DNA of 64,000 nt from Lonicera japonica (GCA_021464415.1 CM038469.1:12440501-12504500); one strand, 5' to 3'. Shown: positions 22,279 to 36,200, numbered from the stretch's first letter. A program made the numbers and translations. The notes: generated from the sequence alone by a model not told the origin.

Positions 22279-25200
22279 CTTTCTTGACTCCTGTTTGAGC
22301 ACGAGATTGTCTTTAGCAGCTACTGAGCTTTGTATTCTGAATTTTTAATTTTTCAATGGAAAATGATTATCTAAAAGTTAAATCTTTTGGTTAAATATTA
22401 GCCACACATTTACCTAAGGATAAATTTTACTAAATTTCAACTCATTTTCATTATTATTAACATTTTAACTGATGTAAAATAGTAAATTTTATATATTTTA
22501 AGTAATTATTTTTTATTATTTTATTAATCAATTAAATTAGTAATTTTGAACAAAAAAAATTAAAATTAAAATTAAAAATAACATAACATATTGATCAAGT
22601 ATTTTTTTTAAAATATTTCAAATTAAGAATCCAATACTCGTTTTAATATCTAAAATTGCAAGTATTCTATATTTTTTTTATTTGTAAACAATCACTGTAC
22701 CAAATTTTATAAGAAAGCAAGTTATAATTTTAGCAATTCAATTAGCCACTTTTAATAATTTTAAAGCCTTTTTTGTATAAATATAAACAAAATATCATAT
22801 ACTTGATCATATCCTATTTGTAATTGATAATGGAAAAATCTAATTTAACATTAATACAAATGTCATATACTCATATGGTTGAGTGTAAAAGTCCAAGTTT
22901 TTTTGATGTCTCAAACTGAATATTTCAATTTTAGCGTAGAATTCACTTAATCTATTTTAATAGATTAATAATTTTAAAGTCTCTTTATAAATCTAAATAT
23001 ATATATATATATATATATACGTGAGCATATCCTATTTCTAATTGGTAATCTAGAATTCAATTTAACAATTATAAAAATGTCATATGAATGGATTTGTGTA
23101 AAAGACAAAAAAAAAAAAGCTTTAATTTTGTAATTATGAATTTAATGATAGTAAATTTTATTTTTTTCAAAACTAAACACAGAGTTTGAGTAAGAATGGG
23201 TATCATTCTCAAATTTGTGGTTAGAAATTGTCAATAAATTTAAAACCTTACAACGTCTTTTGTACTACCAAAGTCCATTCATTAAAAGTCTTGGTATATT
23301 TCAGAAAGTCTGTGTAAAAAAATTATCCAAATTTTGCAATCCTTAGTACTATGTCCTAAAAGGAAAAGTATATATAACTTCTAATTTGCAATTAATTAAA
23401 GTGGCTATGATCCGGATCCGAAAAGGAATTTTATTTTAAAATGTATTGTTATTATGCGGTAATATTATTCTACTATCTTTTGTTACTATGTGGGTTTTTC
23501 AATACTCTCATGTATTGTGCTCTTTCCGGTCTCAAATTAATATTTTTATTTTTTAAGAATAATTAATATATCAAATTTTCATTAATCGAAGAAAATAAAT
23601 TGTATCTCTAATCAGTTGTGTTCCTTAGAAATTTTCAAAAATTAACTCAAGTTTATTCATTTGAGACAATTGGAGCATAATTTTAATCTAGTCTCTAGTG
23701 CTAACTGCCTAACTAATGTGAACGAAGACGAAAAAGTGAAAAGGTCCACAAGAATTGTCCGTGCCACTCTTTTCAACTCTTTCGTCTTGTCTGATTGATG
23801 CCAAGGGAAAAAAAAGAAAAACATAACCGATTTTGTATTTTTCTTTTAAAAAAAGAAAATTATATCAACAGATTTGTCTTCGAAGTCTAATGCTATAGTT
23901 TTGCCTCAATGGATGCCATATAGCTGTAAAAGAAAGTAAAAATAATAATCGTGTTAATTGCGGGTCAATTTCGAGTTAGCGGGTTAACCCGAACACGACC
24001 CATTTAATTTGCGGGTTAAACGTGTCTGACCCGAAATTGACCCGAACCCGTTTATGCTTGACCCAAACCCGCTAATTCCGTGTTGAGTTCGTGTCGGCTT
24101 AACGTGTCGTGTCAAATATTGCCGGCCCTAATGGATGGCAACAGGACGAGGCGGGCGGCCAATGCATTCTTCATCCCGTCTCTATTTCAAATAAGGAATT
24201 TATTTGAAATAGATGTAGTTAAAATTTTATAAATTTATTTTGTTTTAATTATATATTTTTATATCATATTTTAAATACTTATAATTTTTATTTTGGACCT
24301 TTTTTTATACTACTATATTATATATTGATATATATTTATCAAATTATTAATAAATTAATATTTTAAATATTAAAAAACAAATTTAATTAACCGGGTTGTT
24401 CAGGGAGTGGGGACCCCTTTCCCCGTCCCAATCCCCGACGATGTGTAAAGAAAAATATCATCCATATGTTTGCCTCCATCAAACATGTTCTTGTAAAGAT
24501 TTTTTTTCTATCCTTATCTCCCATGAAGCGCCCCCCCCCCCCCCCCCCTTCTCTCTCTGGATTTGCTCAAGTATTTTACATTTTTTGCATAGATATGATA
24601 ATTCATTAAAACACATTTGTATCTTACACACTAAATAGTAATCAACTTAATCTTGGCTCAACTCATGCATATATATTTGAATGCATGGAAAATTTTGAAA
24701 GACACGCTATCAATTAAAACTTGATGATAAATTCCAATTGTATGGCGAATTATTTCTCAACGATCTTGTTGGTGTCATGTTTGAGTGCGTCGTGTGTATT
24801 TATTCTAGTAAACAAAATTATTTGTGTTTGTTTGATAAATATAATATACTATCAGTGTGAACTTTTAATTTTAAATGGTGATATTATAATTCATAAGGAG
24901 TACTTTACGGGGATTTTTAATTTGAAAAATATAATATCATCTCTAAACCGGCCTCCATCAAGCCAGCTCTGCATGGGGAATTTTTCCATCCCCATCCCCC
25001 ATGAAGTTTATTTATTTATAAATTTTTATTTCTCTCTTGGATTTGTTCAAGTATTCTTCATAGAACACTTAATCTTGGATTTCCATCCCATCCCCCATAA
25101 GCGCTTTTGTTACATACTAAATAGAATCAACTTAATCTTGTTTGTCCAAAAAAAAAACACTTAATCTTGGCTCCAACTCATGTGTACTTGAATTTCTTTA

Positions 25201-25350
25201 ATTTTAAATTCAAAGTACATAGATTTTTTTTAAAGACATCGTATCAACTAAAACGGGAGGATGAACTATTAATTCTACAGCGAATTATTTAACAATTTAA
25301 TCTTGTTGTGGTCATACTTGAACAAGTTGTTCTAGTAAACAAAATTGTTT
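22279..25350. other. right flank of the deleted patatin copy, gene-free
   Basis: Collinear with the flanks of A (17961 onward) and B (33385 onward), and the fullest version of this flank. It holds a 214-bp insertion (23916-24129), the hAT relic (24130-24440) and an 18-C tract (24531-24548). No coding sequence is recognised. Confidence 0.6.
23916..24129. mobile_element. 214-bp hAT-like MITE with AATGGATG duplication
   Basis: AATGGATG flanks both sides (23908-23915 and 24130-24137). Units A (18617) and B (34264) show the uninterrupted CAATGGATGGCAAC site. The right end reads ATTGCCGGCCCT, like the TAGGGCCGGCAA end of plant hAT MITEs. The interior is a chain of GGGTTAACCCG and CGTGTCG-type motifs. 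The left end has no matching terminal repeat and may be eroded. Confidence 0.8.
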
Positions 25351-26303
25351 GAGTAACCTACTCTAATGGCCCTTCAACTATTGACCTAGTGTCACTTTCG
25401 GCCCTTAAACTAAAAAACGCGTCACTTTAACCCTTGAACTATTAGCGAGTGTCACTGTGGCCCTTTTATCCATATTTTCTGTTAAGTTTGATGGAAATGG
25501 AGGGCATTTTTGTCATTTCAATTCTTTTTTTTTCCAAATAAATTTAATTAATTTTTTATTATAAAATAAATTAAAAAAATAAAAAAAATGGAAAGAAAGA
25601 CAGAAACCAAATCGGAGAAGAAAGGATAAGAAATTTTTCTCTCATACATAACAAAAGACAACACCAAATTTCAAAACATAATTTGGTGATTGAAAACAAA
25701 TCATCATGGGTTTTAAATTTGAGCTATGCAAGATCCATGGGGGGGTGTGATTGAGAGAGAAAAATTTGGGAATAGTGTACAAAGAGAAAAATTTAGAGAT
25801 AGACAGGAAGCAATGAATAACATGGGGAAAGGTCCCAAAATAAATGGAGGTGGGAGGTGGTGGTGGGAGTGGTAGAGAAAGAATATGGGTTTGAGGTGGG
25901 GAGGTGGTCGGAAATGGAGGTGGGGAGGTGGTGGGAGTGGTAGAGAGAGAAGATGGGTTTGTGGTGGCAAGGTGATCAGAAATGGAGGTGGGAGGTGGTG
26001 GTGGTGATAGTGGGAGTGGTAGAGAGAGAAGATGGTGATGTATATAATATATATATATATGGGTTTCTCTTTTTCTTTTTTTAATTATTTTATAATAAAA
26101 AATTTAATTAAATTTATTTTTTTTAAAAAATAATTAAAATGACAAAAATGCCTTTTATTTCTATCCAACTTAACAGAAAATATGGACGGAAGGGCCACAG
26201 TGACACTCGCTAATAGTTCAAGAGTTAAAGTGGCGCGTTTTTTAGTTTAAGGGCCAAAGTAATACTAGGTCAATAGTTGAAGGGCTATTAGGGTAGTTTA
26301 GTC
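25351..26303. mobile_element. Mutator-like foldback element with ~240-bp TIRs and 9-bp TSD
   Basis: The ends are inverted copies, GAGTAACCTACTCTAATGG on the left and the complement of GACTAAACTACCCTAATAG on the right. Similarity extends about 240 bp inward. AAATTGTTT flanks both sides (25342-25350, 26304-26312); 9-bp duplications mark Mutator-like elements. Sister units hold the empty site (near 20940 and 35407). No transposase is seen. Confidence 0.88.
25846..26034 (+). repeat. G-rich minisatellite inside the Mutator-like element
   Basis: Three imperfect copies of a 65-70-bp unit of GGAGGTGGGAGGTGG, AGTGGTAGAGA and AGATGGGTTT phrases. The plus strand is strongly purine-biased with many G runs. 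A Pro/His-rich reading on the minus strand is only a product of this repeat. Confidence 0.75.
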
Positions 26304-27859
26304 AAATTGTTTTCATTTGTTTGAAAAATATTATATAATATCAATGTGAACTTTTAATTTGAGATGAAGAAACAATTACAATTCACATAAAATATGTACC
26401 TATTTAAATAAGGAAGACTTTAGAGTTGAACAAGGTAGACTTGAGTCAACTGCAACGAAATTTTCGTGGAGAGGCTTACAATACTAACGAGGGAAAACAA
26501 TATAATTTGACCAAGCCTCAATGGGAAATGAACCCATTTTCTATATCTAGCCTTTTATTCTTCAAGACCCACCTGGAAAACAAAAATGAAAATAACATTT
26601 TAAGGAAAAGTGAAAACCATGCACCTAGTCCATTGACAAGTGGTAATTGTGCCACTTGTGTGGGTTTGTGTCGTGTTTCACGGGTTGATATATATTAGGG
26701 GAGAATATTATAAACCCCCTATGGTTTGTTGGGTTAACATGTTGCACCTTTAAATTATTTTACTAGACACTAAACTCCCTTATACTATTGCAACCTTTCA
26801 CTTTACCCCGACCTCTTTAGAATCTCTTAGATTTTCTTTTTCCATTTTCTTTTTTTCTTGAGGAGAAACTCTCAGATTTTCAAACAAAGAGATTCATGTG
26901 ACATGCATTATTAATAATAGAATCACAATAATGCAATGATTTAGGATGAAACATGAGCTTACGTGCATTGGTTTAGAATACACAATATTATTAATAATAA
27001 AATTAAATAACAATATTCTAACAAACAAGAGTATGACTAAATAACCATTTTTTTTGGTATTTCAAATAAATATGCAATGACACTTGCACTTTGCAAGGAC
27101 TTTGATTAATATTACATATTTGGCTAAAAACTAATTAATTAAAAGATGTTGAGAGGCCCAATGGTAATGTATCTTTTGTTTTAAGCTCACTTTAACTAAC
27201 AAAAATTATAAAGACAAATTTGAAACATGTAAAAAATATTAAATGGGCGAATTGAAAATTCTACTAATTTTAACTAGGCCGTGGTAAAGTGAAAGGCGAC
27301 CATAATAAAAAAGAGTTTAGTGTTGGGTAAAATATTTTTGGGAGGATTCGTTAACCATGCAATCCACAGGGGGTTTCATGTATTTCCCCTTGGTATTATT
27401 AGAAAGGTCAACACTAACCCAACCTGCAAGGACGCCAAAACTAGTAAGTCCCCCCACCACCAAAAAATTTAAAACAAAAACTTTGGTTTACCTTCATATT
27501 ACAACCCCCCCCCCCCCCCCCCCCCCCCCCCCTTTCAAATTTTGATGTATTTATTTATATATATATTCATGTCCCACCAAACTTTGGTATACCTTCATTT
27601 ATCCTCTTCACATTTTGATACATCTTTATACACCCTCCTCAAAAAATCGGCCTTCAAATTTATTAATATGTTTTAAGTATTTTGAGGAAAAAAAAATTAG
27701 CCCTGCTCAAGATTATGGCTTCATCCTTTGCCGGCCTACTTATTAAAATATTTAAAAAGTCATTTCATCGCAATAAAATAAACATTTGTTAAAGGGTGGT
27801 GATAATGATACCTCGAGTTATATACACATACTCGGTTTAGGGGAATTGACAAATTAAAT
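26304..27859. other. end of the second unit, gene-free
   Basis: Collinear with 20950-22193 and 35410-36990. It ends in a 28-C tract (27505-27532) and a short spacer before the foldback element. No gene recognised. Confidence 0.55.
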
Positions 27860-28930
27860 CGTAAAGTATAGGTTCATTTGCAATGTTTACCCTAATGTTT
27901 TAAAAGTTGCAATGTCAACCTTGAAGTACTTTTAGTGTTGCAATTTAAACCTTCTATAACTTTTGTTTAAAAAGGTTAACAACCGTTGGCATGGCTTGAT
28001 GATGTAGTAATGACGTGGAAAAAATTATTTAAAACAAAAATATATATGATAAATTAAACCCTCAAGTATGGAGTAAGTTGCAGTGTTCCCTTGATATTTC
28101 AAAAAGTTCTATAACAACCTAATTAAGATTGTGTACTCCTTTTTTTTCATAATAAAATAAAATCAATCTAAAAAATATAAATTGAAAAGTTGATTACTAT
28201 GTCCAAACATTTGTTTCTATGGATTTCATAGACAAATTCCAAATTGAAAAGAAGGGATTGCCAATACTTTTTGGTGTAGATATTTGTTTATTTCTTTTAT
28301 TATTTCCTAAAGAATTTGTTCTTTCAATTTTTTAAATTTGTTGTTTTAATTTGAACATGTATATGAATTTTTCTTGTGGTTTGATCCACCAATACGTGCT
28401 ACATGTAAGCAAATTATTCCTATACCATTGAGGAATGTATCGGCATTAGAAAGGCAAATAAAGAATGACATTAAAAGATATTAATGCTATGGATGTTCCT
28501 AATGTTTTTATGGGTCAAGGACTAAAAAGTTATGACCCCTAATAATTTTAAATCAAATAAAAATAGTTAGAAATTGCTACTAATGTAGTGATACATGTAT
28601 TAAGCTAAAGCATAATACATAAAATGTGTCGACATGTGTTGAAGAAAAGTTGAAAATGTACTTCAAGGTTCACATTGCAACTTTTAAAATATCAAGGGGA
28701 ACATTGCAGTTGACTCTATACTTCAACGTTTAATTTGTCATATATATATATAGTATTTTATGGTTTGTTCCACTTCATTACCACATCATATAACCACGTC
28801 AGCGGTTGTTAACTTTTTTTAAACGAAAGTTAAACTAAGGTTTAAATTGTAACACCAAAATATTTTGAAGTTAGATATTGTAACTTTTAAAACATTATGG
28901 TAAACATTACAAATGATCCTATACTTTTGA
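27860..28930. mobile_element. large foldback element, unit 2 copy
   Basis: The left arm (about 27860-28110) and right arm (about 28670-28930) are complementary over roughly 250 bp. They share blocks such as GCAATGTTTACC...GTTTTAAAAGTTGCAAT and GGTTAACAACCG. The middle is AT-rich without a gene. A sister copy lies at 37080-38290, so it was inserted before the units duplicated. The superfamily is uncertain; long arms suggest a Mutator-like element. Confidence 0.65.
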
Positions 28931-29334
28931 TGAAAATTTCGTTTATCATCCGCCGAGTAAACCTTTTAATTACTCTGCCCAATTGGACCAAGGTACTGTG
29001 AATCTGCTCAGCTCATTTCCACAGAGTGGTACCTGTGACATGGCAATGATTTTTCTACCCTGGAACATAGTCGAACTTTTCATCTAACCATTTCCAAGAA
29101 GGCACAATTACAGAATTTCGACAAACTACCAGGCCAATTGGAATGGAGGAGAGGAGATCGAAGCTTGCTGCGGAGGAGATGGATCAATGTAGTGTTTGTG
29201 ATAAATTTGTGGGTGTCATTATCACTACCCTTACTTAAATTATATACAATCAAATTATATTGAATGACAAACAAGAGTATTTATGTTAAGGTTTAGTATT
29301 TTTAAATTTTTTTTTTTATCATAATAATTTACGG

Positions 29335-29430
29335 GCTCTTCAATGAGAGGCCTGAGCTTAACAACAAACGGATGGCGTTTTCTTTGGTTTGCTTGATTTC
29401 TTCCTTGGTTTTATTTAGTTCTTCCTTCAT
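29335..29430 (-). pseudogene. 5' fragment of the WEB-like gene in unit B
   Basis: Starting from the ATG at 29430 it reads MKEELNKTKEEIKQTKENAI, matching the start of the pseudogene at 11037. The similarity stops after about 30 codons, where the coding part is cut off at the unit border. It marks where the left end of the duplicated segment fell. Confidence 0.65.
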
Positions 29431-29774
29431 TGCTGCTAATGTGTTGCTGTAACTTTCTTTCGATTCTCTTGTTGTGTATGAAAAATTGCTCTCTTTTCTT
29501 GTTTAACTATAGGATGCCATTTGCTTCTGCGAAAAAGGGGTTTCTTGGGGGTACTTGTCCTGGATTTTTGGAGTAAGTTTTGTTAGTTCTGTTGCCTATT
29601 TATCTTGTTTTCTCTCAATGGCCATTTTCTTTTAAGGGGTTGTTGGCTGTCCCTTTGGTCTTTAGTTAAATGTAGAGGCGCCAATATTGATAGTGACTTC
29701 AAGTTGTATTTAAACTTCAGCTGTCTTAGATTGCATGTATACGTGCGGAAAGATTTGGTTTGTAAAGAAAAATG

Positions 29775-29960
29775 TAAGACGGTGCGTTTGATTCGCATTT
29801 TACATAAAAAGACTATAATTTACTTTTACATCGTTTTTTCATTTTGATGCTAACCAATGTACACTAGAAAGTAGTGGAGATGATTTCGTCCTTTCTAATA
29901 CCAACCAAACAAACACAGTTTTCATTATATTAAATTTTCAACGAACCAAACACAGCCTTA
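29775..29960. mobile_element. unit B copy of the 185-bp MITE
   Basis: Ends TAAGACGGTGCGTTTG and the complement of TAAGGCTGTGTTTGG. It is collinear with the MITE at 11386-11570 and sits in the same place relative to the patatin gene. Confidence 0.6.
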
Positions 29961-30655
29961 AATCAATTTTTTCTTTTTTAACTTTGTTCTCCTCAATGTG
30001 GGGTTAAGGTTGGCTTTATATCTGTTTGTTTTGAATTCAAGTTCTGCAGTTGGACTAAATTCCAGCAACAAGGCAACATTCATGTAATCCCCCCCCCCTC
30101 TAATTGATGAATCACAATATTTAATTACACTGATTGTATATATTATGAAAATAGTAATTTTTCTTGTTGATGTACTTTGTAAACCTGAGATCAGTGAGCC
30201 TGCCACTTGGCTGGGTTGAATGCTTAGCCTGCATTTGGCGCGTGAGGAAAGACATTAATTTTACGAATAAATGATATGGACCAACTTAGCTATTCAACTT
30301 CTATATATCAACTGGTGTGACAGATAGTATCAGTTGAAATATAGTTGTAATTTAACTTTTTGCATTAGTCTCTTTTATAAGCTCGGCTATGTTTTCTAAT
30401 TCCACAGCTTCATTAATTCATGAAGTCCTTCTTAAGCTGCAAAATTATAGTGACATCCTTCAAATTAAGTTGAGCAAAAAGCTTAAGCCAACATGATACT
30501 ATAATCAACAAAGATAATTATCAAAATTATTACTGCGTTTGATGTGTAAAAAATACTGGGAACAAATTTATGTCACAGAAACACAAAGAAAGCACAAAAA
30601 ATAAATGGATTGAGATATATTGAACTCAATTACAGGGTTCATCATCATGTCAAAT

Positions 30656-33277
30656 CTAGTTTTCAGGCGGGGGACTACTTGGTGCTTGCCGGAGTTTCCT
30701 TTCTTCAGATAGGAGCTGGGCAAAGCGTGTTAGCGCTTCAGCATTAGTACCCTCTCCTTCAACTGCCTCAAACATGCCTGTCTCCAAATTCACCCTCGAC
30801 ACATTCTTCTCTAACAACTTGTTGCCAATTGCCCCTAGTGCGTTCAAATTCTCTGTTGTTGCAATATCCATTGACGAAGCATCACCGGTTAACCCGTCTT
30901 CCTGTTCATCCACCACAGAAATTTTTTATCGTCAACTTGTTGTCCTTGACCATTTAAAAAGGTTGTCATATAAAAACAAGTAATACTGCATAAACCAACT
31001 TAAATGACCAAATTAATAGTCAAATCATCTGTCAGAATAATCAGTGTCACAATCTTGTGCACTGACATGGTATCTAGGATGCTAAGTTGGCAATCATGAT
31101 CTAAAGCTGGACAATACTCTCATGTGGACTAGCCCTGTAGCAATGAAATTTATTCGCTAAAAAGTATGTTCCTTTCGTTGGACCAATCTTTTTATTTAAG
31201 TTGGTACATTTTGTTGAAAATGTAATTCATAGTTAAAGAGGGGCTCTTGATAATTTAAGGTTAGAAAAATCTAGAGTAGTTTAGCTGCATTGTGTCACTT
31301 AAAACTCTAGCAAATTATATTGAAAGTCCCACTGGATATCATGTAGTGTGGGCATTTAGGATTGTTCCGTAGACACGATTCACCACCACTCCACCATACA
31401 AGAGTTATTCAAAGCATATGCTTCTGCTTTGCCTTGACTAAAATTCTAAAATTTTCAACACATGTATCATTACCGCAAGAAATTTTAGTGTTTTTGTTAC
31501 CTGAATACGGAGATAATTCTTCTCGGAACGGAGAGATTGAAAGAGAGTAGAGACGTGGATATCGACCATATCGGCACTAGCGTCACCATAAACGTCAATT
31601 AAAGGCGTCGAGCCATTTTCGTAAACCCAACTGAGCAAACCCCACTTGGAAGCAGTGGCGGTATTGTACTTCCCTTCATGCTTGGCTATGCCGGTGCCTA
31701 GTGATAGTACTAGCATCCTTGTGCAGTTCATGGGTTCTATTTGTACAGATTGAAAGTTGCCCCTCAACATTTCCTTTGCTATATGTGTTATGGCCATTTG
31801 AGTCTGTGGAATATTTACTCAACATTCAGAACTCAGAGTTCGATATTCAGTGTTCGGCACGAGGCTAAAAACCAAATAGCCCCTTAGTTTCTTAATCTTT
31901 TGAGAAAGCAAACGCGATTTATACCTCAGAAATTTGATTCAGATTGAACTTTTAAAGGTAAAAACAAACAAAAAAAAATTAGTTAACGTTGTTGAAACTG
32001 AATTCATACTTCAGCTATACTTACAGGATTATTTGCAGCAACCCCACCATCAATAAGATCAAAACTACGCGTATTTCCATTAGCATCCTTAGTCTCAAAG
32101 TAATGTCCTGGCAAGAATGTTGGTGCTGCAGAGGTACCAAGGCAAATATCCGATAGCAAAGCGTCCTTCAAAGCATCAACTTTTGCCTGTTCAAATCAAA
32201 ACCATACAGTCCAAAGATTACTTGTAGATTCACATCATAATATACATGTACATGTAGAGAGAAAAGTAATCAAATATTTTAGTTATTATGAATGGATCGT
32301 ACATTCTCTGTAGAAAATATCATGGGTTGAAGGCGCTTGATGTCAAAAGTTGGTATGATCACATCTGCAAGAGTTTGTTTTATAGTAAGGTCACCCAATA
32401 GATCCTTTACTAATGAGCTTAGGTACACTCCATCGTACTTTGGCCCCGTCATCGCACCAAACAAATTCGTCACCGAATCAATGAAGTTGTTGCGACTAAG
32501 GAAAAGAATTATACAACGCTTCGTTAGTACTAAGCCATCAGTCAGTAAAATTGGGCTACTCTTGCTGAGAAGTGTTAGCAAAAAATCATTTTGGATTGCA
32601 CAAGATGATATATTAATACGATTCAACAAATTAATACCTTTGTTGAGGGAAGATCTTAGGGGCGTGTTCTAGATAGAAATTATTGATGTCCTTGGCAGCA
32701 TAGATAGGGCGGTTGTCCTTATTAGGAGCAGTTAGCATTATAGTTACCAATCCACCTGTGCTTGTTCCTGCAACCACGTCGAAATAATCCGCAATTCTCA
32801 CATCTGCTCCATCCAATTCCTGTTGCATCAACATCGCGACATTAAGGAAACTATAATATAGATACGCGTACCAACTTAAACAATATCACCCTAATGAAAT
32901 CATATTAGACGTCAAAAAAGTGTACGTACTCATCGGTGCTTTAAGTGGACCCCACACACTAATTAGATGCGGACCATCTTAAATGATACCAGCTTAATAA
33001 AATCATATGAGACGTAAGGAAATGTACTAGTCAGTGTTTAAAGTGGACTCCACACATCGATCATATGTGTTTTGTCCAGAGTATGTACCTGAAGTTTGGA
33101 TTCAAGAAACGCAAGAATGGTGCCAGGGATGATGCCTTTAATGCCACCCCCATCTATACTCAGCACAGTTACCATTTTTCCTCTTGTTGAACCATCAGCA
33201 GCGGTTAGAGGGTGAAGAAGTTGGAGGGTTGTTAGCAAATAGCAAGCAAGTGCAAAGAACAGAGTTGTCCTTTCCAT
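30656..33277 (-). CDS. patatin-like phospholipase B (copy B), 6 exons, 424 aa
   Basis: Exons 33089-33277, 32638-32819, 32303-32495, 32025-32186, 31501-31803 and 30656-30901 (complement) form an open frame of 424 aa. The four inner exons have exactly the same lengths as in A (182, 193, 162, 303). Signal peptide, DGGGIKG loop (about 42-48), Ser83 in GTSTGG and Asp234 in DGGVAAN are all present, so lipid acyl hydrolase activity in the secretory path or vacuole is expected. The Ala run of A is shortened to TAADG. The C-terminus is three residues longer than A (PPPEN end). A conserved TATA box lies 88 bp upstream. Intron 5 holds a shrunken copy of the LTR found in A. It is the most compact and cleanest copy of the array. 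Confidence 0.94.
31215..31460 (+). mobile_element. shrunken LTR remnant in patatin B intron 5
   Basis: It starts TGAAAATGTAATTCA and ends TTTTCAACA at the same intron position as the complete element in A. The middle of the LTR is replaced by about 47 unrelated bases, so 246 bp remain of about 450. The right flank still reads CATGTATCATT. This is what a solo LTR with a later internal deletion would look like. Confidence 0.8.
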
Positions 33278-36200
33278 ATTGTTTGTGCGATGAAGTTATG
33301 TAATCCAAAGAGATCTTCAAGTATTTATAATATTCTCTTATCTTCTTATAAGAGGGTAATTGGTCTATATAAAGCACAACTTTCTTGACTCCTGTTTGAG
33401 CACTAGATCGTCTCTGCAGCTACTGACCTATGTTCTCTGAATTCATAATTTTTAAATTAATAGTCTTGGTATATTTCAGAAAAGTCTGCGTAAAAAATAT
33501 CTAAATTTTGCAATCTAGTACTTTGTCCTAAAAGGAAAAGTCTAACTTATAATTTGAGATTAATTAAAGTAGCTATGATCTAGATCATTCATATGTGCGG
33601 ATCGCATTACACACATAGTAGCAATATTGTTATTGTTACTAACTTAAATATCTTTTAAATACTTTTGGGCCACATGTGTACGTAAGACTTTATCTTAAAA
33701 TGTATGGTTATCATGTGATAACACTATCCTACTTATTAACTTTTGTTAATTTTTATAATATTTTAATCTAAGATCGATGATTTGAACCAATCATTCTCAA
33801 CATTCGATTTGAATTTTTCAAGAATGTGACAATGCAATTAGCTTGATCTAAATTTTTCAATACTTTCATATATGGCACTCTTTTCGATCTCAAATTCAAT
33901 AATTTTATTTGTTTAGGAGTAATTAACGTACTAAATTTTCATTAATCAAAGAAAATAAATATTATATCTCTAAATGTACGTTCCATAGAAATTTTTAAAG
34001 TTAACATAAGATTATTTATTTGTGACAATTGGAGCATAATTTTAATCAAGTCTTTGGTGCTAACTAATGTGAACGAAGACTAGAAGAGTTAAAAAAGGTC
34101 CCACAAGAATTGTCCACGCCACTTTTTTCAACCCTTCCGTCTCTTGTCTGATTAATTAATGCAAAGGAAAAAGAAAATTATAACCAATTTTGTTTTCATT
34201 CTTTTAAAAAAACAAAATTATATCAACTGGGCTATCTTCAAAGTCTAATGCTATAGTTTGTCCCAATGGATGGCAACGGGGCGAGGCGGGCACTATATGC
34301 ATTCTTCATCCCGCTTCCATTTCAAACAAAAAATTTATGTTTGTACTCATATCGGGTTTTGGTTCTTTGCAGTTTTTCCGTAGAAAATCCATGACACAAT
34401 AAATATAGTTAAAAAAAATTATAGATTATTTTTGTTTTAGTTATATATTGTTATATCATATTTTATTACTTATAATTTCTTTTATTCTAGACATTTCTTT
34501 ACTACTATTTTATATATTGATATATATATATATATATTTAAAATTTTATATAATCAACTAGTATTTTAAAATTTTAAAATACATTTAATTAATCCGCGGG
34601 GACCCCTTTCCCAATCCCTCATACATGTCAAGAAAAATATTATTCACATACCTACCTCTGTCAAGCAGGTTCTCTGCGGAGTTTTGGATCAGCGGCTCTC
34701 TCTCTCTCTCTCTCTCTCCCTCTCTCTTCTGGATTTTTTCAAGTGTTTTATATTTTTACATAGATATGGTAATACATTAAAGCACACTTTTATCTTAAAC
34801 ATTAAATAGAATCAACTTAATCTTGGCTCACTTCATGTATATTTGAATGCATGGAAAATTTTGAAAGACACGGTATCAATAAAAACAGGATGATATATTC
34901 TAAATATTGTATGGCAAATTAGTTCACAACAATCTTGTCGTGGTCATATTTGGTGTGTCGTGTATGTTTATTTTAGTAAATAAAATTATTCGTGTTTGTC
35001 TATTAAATATAATATACTATTGGACTTTTAATTTTAGATGGAGAGATTATAATTCATAAGAAAGTGTACTTCACGAGGATTTTTAATTTCAGAAATATAA
35101 TATCATCTCTAAACTTGCCTCCATCAGGCCAGCTCTGCACGGGGAATTCTATAATCCGTATCTCCTATGAAGCCTTTTTTCTCTCTCTCTCTCTCTTGGA
35201 TTTGTTCAAGTATTCTACATAGATATGGGAATACATTTAATTCATGTATTTGAATTTCTTTAATTTTAAATTCAAAGTGCATGGAAATATTTTTTTAAAG
35301 ACACAATATCAATTAAAACTGGAGGATGAATTACTAATTGTATAGCGAATTATTTAACAACTTAATCTTGTCATGGTCATGTTTGAATAAGTGGTTCTAG
35401 TAAACAAAATTGTTTTGGTTCGTTTGAAAGATATTATATAGTGTCAATGCGAACTTTTAATTTGACACGGAGGAATAATTATAATTCATAGGAAAGGTGT
35501 ACGGTGTACCTATTTAAATAAAGAAGACTTTGGAGTGGAACAAGACTTAAAGTGAATTGCAACGAAATTTTTCAGGAGAGGCTTATAATACTAATGAGGG
35601 AAAACGATATAATTTGACCAAACCTCAATGGGAAATGAACCCATTTTCCATATCTAGCTATATTCTTCATGACCCACTTGGAAAACAAAAATGAAAATAA
35701 TATTTTATACTATTTATCAAATTTATCTAAAAGAGTTCTAGTAAGCCACCCATACAAATGTCGTATTCCACGGGTTGATATTTGTGGAAAATACTTTAAA
35801 CTCAATTCCCAGGATTTGTTGGGTTAATTAACATGTTGCTTTCTAAATTATTTTATCTAACACTAAACTCTCTTATATTATTGCAACCTTTCAGTTTATC
35901 TCAACCCATTTGGAAACTCTTAGAGTTTCAAAGGTCCACATGACATTATTAAGAATAAAATCATAATAATGCAACGATTTAAGATAAAACAAAAGCTTAC
36001 GTGCATTAATGGTTTAGAGTACGCAATATTATTAATAATAAAATAACAATATTCTAATGAATAAGAGTATACGTACCAAGGATCTTATACCACAATGAGT
36101 ATGTTCAAAAAATTTAAATGTTGCTAAAAATCGAGATACCCCGAAATTTAATTGTAAACTATTTGTTTGAGATGGAGGTACTAAAACTTTAATTTAGAGT

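Larger units (their letters stand above)
28931..30655. other. left flank of patatin B
   Basis: The stretch from 28981 resembles 38396-38450 plus 40549-40690 in unit C. It then contains a WEB-like fragment and spacer collinear with 11038-12298. A MITE (29775-29960) is shared with unit A. No intact gene is present. Confidence 0.6.

Noticed and set aside
24721..25164. 147-codon plus frame in the intergenic flank
   Set aside because: AT-driven frame with hydrophobic bias; the collinear sequence in sister units has stops at different places.
25713..25970. Pro/His/Leu-rich 85-codon frame on the minus strand
   Set aside because: It is the translation of the G-rich minisatellite inside a Mutator-like element; no family match and no start context.
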